The position numbers were made by a program, and so were the translations under genes. Positions 1-4,901 of a stretch of DNA of 7,969 nt are shown piece by piece. Under the pieces are notes generated by a model. It saw nothing but the letters and a program-made list of their open reading frames with translations, made no database searches and had not been told where the DNA came from. Location of the stretch: contig CAJTXU010000057.1 in assembly GCA_910584125.1 (NCBI GenBank), forward strand, positions 1 to 7,969, written 5' to 3'. This DNA is from an uncultured Muribaculaceae bacterium (lineage in GTDB: Bacteria > Bacteroidota > Bacteroidia > Bacteroidales > Muribaculaceae). How positions within the stretch are numbered: position 1 is the stretch's first letter; each line of letters starts with the position of its first letter.

Positions 1-59
1 CTATCGGGCGTGCCGAGGACTTGCACCTGTTAGACTGAATACATGCTGGGCGAACGACA

Positions 60-95
60 AAAAATCCCCGTGGAAAAAGTTCCACGGGGATTTTT
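60..95 (-). terminator. Bidirectional intrinsic terminator after groEL
   Basis: A perfect 16-bp inverted repeat (60-75 with 80-95) encloses a 4-base loop (76-79). Its core is ATCCCCGTGGAA paired with TTCCACGGGGAT, and A/T runs lie on both sides. Read on the minus strand it starts 21 bases after the groEL stop and ends in a run of T, the form of a rho-independent terminator. Read on the plus strand the stem also ends in five T, so it could stop a convergent gene entering from the left edge. The structure is read directly; the function follows from the standard terminator model. Confidence 0.92.
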
Positions 96-115
96 AGTGG
101 TTTATCGGTGGCTGA

Positions 116-1753
116 TCACATCATGCCACCCATGCCGCCCATGCCGGGATTGCCCATCGGAGCGACGGGATTTTCCTCTTTCTTGTCGGCGATGACGCAT
201 TCGGTGGTAAGGAACATGCCTGCGATGCTGGCTGCATTCTCGAGTGCCACGCGTGTCACCTTGGCGGGATCGATCACGCCCGTCTCGAAGAAGTTCTCGA
301 ACGTGTCTGTGCGTGCGTTGAAACCGAAGTCGCCGGTGCCGTCCTTTACCTTCTGCAGGATTACGGCACCCTCGACGCCGGCGTTCTCCATAATCTGACG
401 CATGGGTTCCTCGATCGCACGGCGGATGATAGCGATACCGGTGTTCTCGTCCTCGTTCTCGCCCTTGAGTTCGTCGAGAGCGTTGAGCGCGCGGATGTAA
501 GCCACGCCGCCGCCGGGAACGATGCCCTCGGCGATAGCCGCGCGGGTAGCCGAGAGGGCGTCGTCCACACGGTCTTTCTTCTCCTTCATCTCGACCTCAG
601 AGGGAGCGCCGATATAGAGCACGGCCACACCGCCAGCGAGTTTGGCGAGACGTTCCTGAAGTTTCTCCTTGTCATAGTTGGAGGTAGTGGTCTCGATCTG
701 GGCCTTGATCTGGCCTACGCGGCTTGCGATCGCGTCTTTCGAACCGGCGCCGTTGACAATCGTCGTGTTGTCTTTGTTGACCGTCACCTTCTCGGCTGTG
801 CCGAGATCCTTGATGCTGGCCTGGGCGAGCTGCATGCCCTTGATCTCGCTGATCACTGTGCCGCCCGTCAGGACAGCTATGTCCTCGAGCATCTCCTTGC
901 GGCGGTCGCCGAATCCGGGAGCCTTGACTGCGCAGATCTTGAGACTGCCTCTCAGACGGTTCACGACGAGCGTGGCGAGAGCCTCGTTGTCGACATCCTC
1001 GGCGATGATGAGCAGGGGACGGCCCGACTGTGCGACTGCCTCCAGAATGGGAAGCATATCCTTGAGGTTGGAGATCTTCTTGTCATAGAGCAGGATGTAG
1101 GGGCTGTCCATCTCGCACTCCATCTTCTCGGAGTTCGTGACGAAATAGGGGGAGATGTATCCGCGATCGAACTGCATGCCCTCAACCACGTCGACCGAAG
1201 TCTCAGTGCCCTTGGCCTCCTCGACGGTGATGACGCCCTCTTTCTTCACCTTCTGCATCGCCTCGGCGATGAGACGGCCGATCTCCTCATCGTTGTTGGC
1301 CGAAACGCGCGCCACGTTCTCAATCTTGGAGATGTCGTCGTCGACCTCCTGTGCCTGAGCCTTGATGCTCTCCACAACCTTCGACACGGCCTTGTCGATG
1401 CCGCGCTTCAGGTCCATGGGGTTGGCGCCGGCTGTGACGTTCTTGAGGCCGACGTTGATGATGGCCTGCGCGAGGACAGTCGCTGTCGTCGTACCGTCTC
1501 CGGCCTGGTCGCCGGTCTTGGAGGCGACTTCCTTGACGAGCTGGGCGCCCATGTTCTGGAACGAATCCTCAAGCTCGATCTCGCGTGCCACGGTCACACC
1601 GTCCTTGGTGATGTGGGGCGCGCCGAATTTCTTATCGATAATGACATTGCGGCCCTTGGGACCGAGTGTCACCTTCACGGCGTCCGCGAGAGCGTCCACG
1701 CCGTTTTTCAGCTCTTCGCGAGCATTGACGTTGAATTTTATTTCTTTTGCCAT
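116..1753 (-). CDS. groEL: Chaperonin GroEL (Hsp60)
   Basis: This is the 60-kDa cytoplasmic chaperonin, which forms a double seven-subunit ring and folds client proteins inside its cavity with ATP and the GroES lid. The 545-residue length is usual. The equatorial ATP site is present, with the VTLGPKGRN segment at 28-36 and GDGTTT at 85-90, whose Asp86 corresponds to E. coli Asp87. The later VDDALSATRAA segment carries the Asp that drives ATP hydrolysis, followed by GIVPGGG. The protein ends in the typical Gly-Met tail, GMGGMGGMM. The ATG at 1753 gives the family's normal N-terminus MAKEIKF. No Shine-Dalgarno sequence is seen; the leader is A/T-rich, as is common in Bacteroidota. It lies 49 bases after groES on the same strand and is followed by a strong terminator, so the two form a two-gene operon. 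No CIRCE element was found upstream of the operon. Confidence 0.99.
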   Translation of the reverse strand: MAKEIKFNVNAREELKNGVDALADAVKVTLGPKGRNVIIDKKFGAPHITKDGVTVAREIELEDSFQNMGAQLVKEVASKTGDQAGDGTTTATVLAQAIINVGLKNVTAGANPMDLKRGIDKAVSKVVESIKAQAQEVDDDISKIENVARVSANNDEEIGRLIAEAMQKVKKEGVITVEEAKGTETSVDVVEGMQFDRGYISPYFVTNSEKMECEMDSPYILLYDKKISNLKDMLPILEAVAQSGRPLLIIAEDVDNEALATLVVNRLRGSLKICAVKAPGFGDRRKEMLEDIAVLTGGTVISEIKGMQLAQASIKDLGTAEKVTVNKDNTTIVNGAGSKDAIASRVGQIKAQIETTTSNYDKEKLQERLAKLAGGVAVLYIGAPSEVEMKEKKDRVDDALSATRAAIAEGIVPGGGVAYIRALNALDELKGENEDENTGIAIIRRAIEEPMRQIMENAGVEGAVILQKVKDGTGDFGFNARTDTFENFFETGVIDPAKVTRVALENAASIAGMFLTTECVIADKKEENPVAPMGNPGMGGMGGMM

Positions 1754-1802
1754 TTTAGCTTGTAATTAATATCTGTGTACATCAGTCGGCTGACGCCTTG
1801 TC

Positions 1803-2075
1803 TCATGCCAGCACGGCGAGCACGTCGCTCTGGCGCATCATGAGGTATTTCGTGCCCTCGAACTCGATTTCGGTTCCGGCATACTTGCCATAGAGCACCG
1901 TGTCGCCTACCTTGAGGATCATTTCCTCGTCTTTCGTGCCGTTGCCGACAGCAAGCACTTTGCCCTTGAGGGGCTTTTCCTTAGCTGAGTCGGGGATGAT
2001 GATTCCCGCCATGGTGGTTTCTTCCGCTGCTGTGGGCTCGATGAGCACACGGTCGGCCAATGGTCTGATATTCAT
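1803..2075 (-). CDS. groES: Co-chaperonin GroES (Hsp10)
   Basis: This 90-residue protein forms the seven-subunit lid that closes the GroEL cavity. It begins MNIRPLADRV, nearly identical to the E. coli GroES start. The mobile loop spans about residues 16-31, with the GroEL-binding Gly-Ile-Ile-Ile stretch at 24-27, and the conserved LAVGNG segment is at 41-46. The length is slightly under the E. coli protein. I chose the ATG at 2075. An in-frame TTG at 2084 would add only three residues (MTD) with no counterpart in the family. The gene is first in the groES-groEL operon. Its upstream region is crowded with inverted repeats (2111-2154, 2165-2193, 2218-2243) that may control expression, but I could not recognise a convincing promoter there. 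Confidence 0.98.
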   Translation of the reverse strand: MNIRPLADRVLIEPTAAEETTMAGIIIPDSAKEKPLKGKVLAVGNGTKDEEMILKVGDTVLYGKYAGTEIEFEGTKYLMMRQSDVLAVLA

Positions 2076-2110
2076 ATCTGTCAATTTTATATTTTGGTAT
2101 TACAACAATA

Positions 2111-2154
2111 GTAAGCGGACCAACGCAGGAACGCTTCCCGCCTTGTCCACTTAC
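2111..2154 (-). promoter_or_regulatory. Long hairpin in the probable groES leader
   Basis: A 44-base imperfect inverted repeat ends 35 bases before the groES ATG. On the minus-strand transcript, GUAAGUGGAC pairs with GUCCGCUUAC over 10 bp. After one bulged G comes a second stem, AAGGCGGGAA with UUCCUGCGUU, with a single G-G mismatch and a GCG loop. Two positions pair only as G-U on the minus strand; on the plus strand they would be A-C mismatches. That asymmetry points to an RNA fold in the groESL message rather than a DNA palindrome. Its role is unknown; translation control, transcript stability or attenuation are all possible. If the promoter lies downstream of it, it would instead be an operator. 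Confidence 0.6.
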
Positions 2155-2164
2155 CATAATACAA

Positions 2165-2193
2165 ATCCCGTGCCAAAAATGTTGACACGGGAT
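2165..2193 (-). terminator. Hairpin between amylase and groES, possible weak terminator
   Basis: ATCCCGTG (2165-2172) and CACGGGAT (2186-2193) form a perfect 8-bp stem. On the minus strand it continues through one U-G pair and three more pairs to a five-base loop, giving 12 bp. The minus-strand tail is UUGUAUUA, T-rich but not a clean run, so termination of amylase transcripts about 150 bases after their stop is plausible but not certain. The arms resemble the strong terminator at 60-95 at the other end of the groESL operon. The alternative is a second regulatory hairpin in the groES leader. Confidence 0.45.
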
Positions 2194-2217
2194 CATGTAT
2201 TTTAAGAATATTTCGTG

Positions 2218-2243
2218 TTGTTTTGTGATATGTCACAAAACAA
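2218..2243. promoter_or_regulatory. Perfect 11-bp palindrome, candidate operator
   Basis: TTGTTTTGTGA and TCACAAAACAA form a perfect 11-bp inverted repeat around a four-base spacer (TATG). It is AT-rich with no following T run on either strand, which argues against a terminator. Its centre, TGTGA-N4-TCACA, resembles Crp/Fnr-family sites, although the classical Crp site has six central bases. It sits 142 bases upstream of the groES ATG and directly abuts the repeat element at 2244. Binding by a regulator is inference. Confidence 0.45.
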
Positions 2244-2340
2244 GTCTTAGGTCTAAGGTCTCAAGCTCAGAGATCACGTTATCCGAATTACACTGTCTAA
2301 TAAACAGCAAATATCTAAGCCCTGGACCTTAGATTTCAGT
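2244..2340 (-). repeat. Dispersed intergenic repeat element, copy 1
   Basis: About 97 bases lie directly after the amylase stop codon, with imperfect inverted ends. TCTAAGGTC on the plus strand near 2252 faces the same nonamer on the minus strand near 2332, and similarity continues inward for about 23 bases (17 matching). Read in the amylase direction it shares with the element at 7794-7912 a GTCCAGGGCTTA block (copy 2 has GTCCAAGGCTTA), a central TGTTTATT, a CAGTG, and a closing ACCTTAGACC (copy 2 ACCTCAGACC), all in the same order. No protein is encoded. This looks like a short non-coding palindromic element of the REP or MITE kind; the exact ends are uncertain. Confidence 0.6.
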
Positions 2341-2341
2341 C

Positions 2342-3775
2342 TCATTTCCGGAGGATATAGGTCCTCTCGGGGGCGAGCATTCCTTTGAGTCTTCCTTTCT
2401 TCACCTTGAACTCCTTGCCGTATACGACGTCGCGGTATGTGCCGTCGGCGAGTCCGGTGGGCAGGTCGATATAGTTGGCATATGTGCCGAGATTGACCAT
2501 GGCGGCGCCTTTTTTGCCACGATTGACAAGAAGCACCTGGCCGTTGTCGCTGACGCGGACATCCTCTTTCTGTCCGTTCATGGCCGTGCGGAATTTATTG
2601 ACGGCCACCACCTCGGGGTGCTTGAACTCATCGTTGCCGCGCGCTCCGAGCACGTTGTCGCCGTAGTAGTTGGTGCGTGTCGAGCCGGCAGGGCGGCTGA
2701 AGAAGAGGGGAGTGCCGTTCTGGCGGGCGGTCAGGAAAACCCAGCCGAGGCGGATCTGCGCGTCGGTGAGATGTGCCGACTCATGCGCATTGGCGTATGT
2801 ATCGTGGCTCTCGACCCAGGTAGTGAGGAACTCGGGTGCTGCCTCGTGATGGAAACTCTTGAGGTCCACGTTGTTGGCACACCTCTTTTCAAGTACTTCG
2901 CGAAGTATCCAGCCATAGCCCGACGCCGTCTGGCCGAAGTAGTCGGCATATTCCTTCTCGGGCACGTTCTTGTCCTGAAGCACCTCGCCGTAGACGAAGA
3001 GCGAGTCGTAGGGCACGGCCAGACGCACACCCTTCACGGCCTTGCGTCCGGTGGCGACATCCCAGAAGTCGTTTTCCTTGACTCCCGACGCAGCGTCAAC
3101 CGGGTCGGAGTGCACGCCGATATGTTTGGCGGTGTCGTAGCGGAAACCACGCACGCCCATCTCAAGCAGTTCGTTGACGAACTGCATATAGTATTTCTGG
3201 AAATCGGGATTCTCGGTGTTTACGTCGGGAAGTCCGCCCGAACCCCAGAGGGTGCACTGCAGGCGGTCGTTGTAATCCTTAACGGACTCGAGGCCGTTGG
3301 AATGGAACATCTTGTCGCGGCCTCCCACAGCCTTGTAGAAGTCGTCGGAGACGGCGTCGATATCGAACGCCGTGTGGTTGGGCAGCACGTCCACGATGAC
3401 CTTTATGTCATATTTGGCGGCGGAGTCCATCATGGCCTTCATCTGGTCGCGCGAGCCGAGGATGCTGTTGCCGATCTTCCAGTCGGTGGGCTGATAGTAG
3501 TAGTACCAGTTGCCCTCGGTGACGTTCTCGTCGAAAATCTTCTTTCCGCTGCCTTCGGGAGAATAGCACTGCTGAACGGGGGATGTCTGGATCATCGTGA
3601 AACCGGCATCCTTGATTTCTTTCATGCTTCGCGCCATCTCGGGGAAATTCCAGCTCCACGCATGCAGGATTGTCTCTGTGTTGACGGCGTCCGGATTGAC
3701 CGTAATGCGGTCTTTGGCCAGGGCGGGTACAAGGGCCAGCGAAAGCCCGGCCGCGCCACATAATATTTTTCTCAT
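2342..3775 (-). CDS. Secreted alpha-amylase, GH13 family, AmyE-like
   Basis: This 477-residue enzyme is predicted to cleave internal alpha-1,4 bonds in starch-like glucans. Residues 1-20 form a signal peptide ending ALA before KD, so it should be exported to the periplasm or beyond. The GH13 barrel motifs are complete: region I DVLPNH (129-134), LPDVN (182-186), region II GFRYDTAKH with nucleophile Asp214 and the ligand-binding Lys-His, region III VYGEVL with acid/base Glu264, and region IV SHD with Asp325. From memory, the stretches LHAWSWNF, IQTSPVQQ, WVESHDTYAN and TPLFFSRP closely match Bacillus subtilis AmyE (subfamily GH13_28). A short beta-rich C-terminal domain follows, but AmyE's terminal starch-binding module appears absent, which fits the shorter length. 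There are no SusC/SusD-like neighbours, so no polysaccharide utilisation locus is visible. The ATG at 3775 is well placed before the signal peptide. It is transcribed separately from groES, 266 bases downstream. Confidence 0.95.
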   Translation of the reverse strand: MRKILCGAAGLSLALVPALAKDRITVNPDAVNTETILHAWSWNFPEMARSMKEIKDAGFTMIQTSPVQQCYSPEGSGKKIFDENVTEGNWYYYYQPTDWKIGNSILGSRDQMKAMMDSAAKYDIKVIVDVLPNHTAFDIDAVSDDFYKAVGGRDKMFHSNGLESVKDYNDRLQCTLWGSGGLPDVNTENPDFQKYYMQFVNELLEMGVRGFRYDTAKHIGVHSDPVDAASGVKENDFWDVATGRKAVKGVRLAVPYDSLFVYGEVLQDKNVPEKEYADYFGQTASGYGWILREVLEKRCANNVDLKSFHHEAAPEFLTTWVESHDTYANAHESAHLTDAQIRLGWVFLTARQNGTPLFFSRPAGSTRTNYYGDNVLGARGNDEFKHPEVVAVNKFRTAMNGQKEDVRVSDNGQVLLVNRGKKGAAMVNLGTYANYIDLPTGLADGTYRDVVYGKEFKVKKGRLKGMLAPERTYILRK

Positions 3776-3842
3776 CTGGTATTTGGGTTAAAAAGTTCTT
3801 TGGTTTTCAAGAAGGTATTGAGGTCGTCCGCTTCCGAAAATA

Positions 3843-3867
3843 CGCGACGCGGCGTCTCGGCGTCGCG
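3843..3867 (-). promoter_or_regulatory. GC-rich palindrome in the amylase upstream region
   Basis: CGCGACGC (3843-3850) and GCGTCGCG (3860-3867) form a perfect 8-bp inverted repeat around nine bases. GGCGTC also occurs twice within it as a direct repeat (3851-3856 and 3859-3864). It lies about 70-90 bases upstream of the amylase ATG in otherwise AT-rich DNA. On the minus strand the stem is followed by TATTTTC, so it could act as a leaky terminator or leader hairpin; it could equally be a DNA site for a carbohydrate regulator. The structure is read directly, the role is inference. Confidence 0.4.
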
Positions 3868-4036
3868 AAGTCTCTCGTAAAGGAAACGTAACCAAATACC
3901 TTTTTAGCATACATATGTTCCGTTTTGACTAATTTTAAGAAGAAATCGGGGTGGCGGAATCAAAAACTGCACACATCGCCCAAGCATGTGCCATTTCATA
4001 ATAAATTTTAAATTACTGATTATTAAGCGCGTTAGA

Positions 4037-4068
4037 TTTGCTATTCACTTATAAATATATTAACTTTG
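4037..4068 (+). promoter_or_regulatory. Bacteroidota-type promoter for the NlpC/P60 gene
   Basis: A -33 box TTTG (4037-4040) is followed after exactly 20 bases by TAACTTTG (4061-4068), a perfect match to the -7 consensus TAnnTTTG used by the main sigma factor of Bacteroidota. The spacer is AT-rich. Transcription should begin a few bases after 4068, giving a leader of about 60 bases before the ATG at 4133. Confidence 0.85.
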
Positions 4069-4132
4069 CACTGTCAAAGCGAAGCCGCGTGGTTTCAAAG
4101 TATCGCCCGGGCTTCATAACGAACTGACCCAA

Positions 4133-4759
4133 ATGACATTAAGAAGCATATTTTCCACCATACTCCTCTCCGGCTGTGCCCTGATAGCTACGGCGCAGAC
4201 CAAGTCAAGTCACCACAACACGCAGAGCGCACACCAGCGCGCGCATCAGGAGATGCTCGCCAACGTGAAGTCGTCGAAAATGGACCGCAGCGTCGTCAAC
4301 GACATGATCCGCAACGACGTCGCCAAGCGCGAGAGCGATGTCGTGGCGAGCCTCAGTCCCGAGAGCCAGACGATGATCAACGACCTCCTGGCGGAGGCCA
4401 ACAAGCACATCGGCAAACCCTACCGTCACGGCATGAAGGGTCCCAACGCCTTCGACTGCTCGGGCTTCACAAGCTACGTCTACAAGCAGTTCGGATATTC
4501 GATCAGCCCCGCGAGCAGAATCCAGTATACCGACGGCGTGAAGGTCGACCGCAAGCACCTCCGCAAGGGCGACCTCGTGTTCTTCACGAGCCGCAGCAGC
4601 GGCAAGAACGTGGGTCATGTCGGCATCGTGGTCAGCGCCGACAACGAGACCGGAGCGTTCAAGTTCATCCATGCGAGCATCCGCGGCGTGAAAATCAGCG
4701 AGTGCGAGGGCTATTACGCCAACCGCTATGTCGGCGCAAGACGCATAATCACCGAATAA
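4133..4759 (+). CDS. Exported NlpC/P60 family peptidoglycan peptidase
   Basis: This 208-residue protein is a predicted cysteine peptidase that cuts peptide stems in peptidoglycan, acting outside the inner membrane. An N-terminal export signal (about 1-21) is followed by a polar His/Gln/Ser-rich linker to about residue 82 and then one NlpC/P60 domain to the end. The catalytic set is visible: Cys109 in FDCSGF, His162 in GHVGIVV and a third polar residue, His180, in FIHAS. The pattern DLVFF before the histidine is also typical. The signal is ambiguous. LSGC at 12-15 fits a lipobox, giving an outer-membrane lipoprotein like E. coli MepS, while ATA-Q at 19-22 fits ordinary signal peptidase cleavage. 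It has its own promoter at 4037-4068 and terminator at 4795-4823, so it appears to be a single-gene unit. The exact bond cut cannot be told from sequence. Confidence 0.93.
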   Translation: MTLRSIFSTILLSGCALIATAQTKSSHHNTQSAHQRAHQEMLANVKSSKMDRSVVNDMIRNDVAKRESDVVASLSPESQTMINDLLAEANKHIGKPYRHGMKGPNAFDCSGFTSYVYKQFGYSISPASRIQYTDGVKVDRKHLRKGDLVFFTSRSSGKNVGHVGIVVSADNETGAFKFIHASIRGVKISECEGYYANRYVGARRIITE

Positions 4760-4794
4760 GGAATACGGAACGAAATCATAAATCATATCACATG

Positions 4795-4823
4795 CAGGCG
4801 ATCTTCAACGGGTCGCCTGTTTT
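4795..4823 (+). terminator. Intrinsic terminator after the NlpC/P60 gene
   Basis: CAGGCGATC (4795-4803) pairs with GGTCGCCTG (4811-4819) over 9 bp with one U-G pair and a seven-base loop, followed at once by TTTT. It begins 35 bases after the stop codon. It separates this gene from uvrA, which therefore probably has its own promoter in 4824-4901, although I found no convincing match to the Bacteroidota consensus there. Confidence 0.85.
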
Positions 4824-4901
4824 GGCATAATAATTGTTATAGGATTGTGTCATGGCGTCTGTGACGTTCACGTCCGTCCATGGCCGTTCTTTTGACTACA
4901 T

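Larger units (their letters stand above)
3776..4132. other. 357-base spacer between two divergent genes
   Basis: This non-coding region separates the amylase and NlpC/P60 starts. The amylase side (3776-3900) carries a GC-rich palindrome (3843-3867). The centre (3900-4060) is strongly AT-rich. The right side carries the clear NlpC/P60 promoter (4037-4068) and its leader of about 60 bases. I searched the minus strand for an amylase promoter and found only imperfect matches to TAnnTTTG, such as TATGTATG, with no TTTG at the right distance, so none is called. I see no small gene or RNA gene here. Confidence 0.7.

Noticed and set aside
1..30. Minus-strand sequence GCACGCCCGATAG resembling the start of a group II intron
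   Set aside because: The first bases do not match the GUGYG consensus and the window ends at once, so nothing else can be tested.
3..38. Possible tail of a plus-strand gene ending IGRAEDLHLLD and a TGA at 36-38
   Set aside because: The bidirectional terminator at 60-95 makes a convergent gene plausible, but eleven codons are too few to support a call and another frame is also open here.
2160..2180. Sigma-54-like site TGGCAC-N5-TTGTA on the minus strand before groES
   Set aside because: The essential GC of the -12 element is GT, and the sequence is explained by the arm of the 2165-2193 hairpin.
2182..2211. TTGACA on the plus strand as a sigma-70 -35 box
   Set aside because: It points away from groES toward no plus-strand gene, has no fitting -10 box, and Bacteroidota use a different consensus.
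2618..3763. A 381-codon open frame antisense to the amylase
   Set aside because: It mirrors the amylase codons on the opposite strand, lacks recognisable domains and is expected from GC-rich third positions; the amylase has every catalytic motif.
3743..3775. Lipobox at Cys6 of the amylase
   Set aside because: The cysteine comes before the hydrophobic core, so it cannot be a lipoprotein signal; the ALA site at residue 20 is better.
4821..4847. TTTG and TAGGATTG before uvrA as a promoter
   Set aside because: The spacing is 15 bases instead of about 20 and the -7 box has a mismatch.
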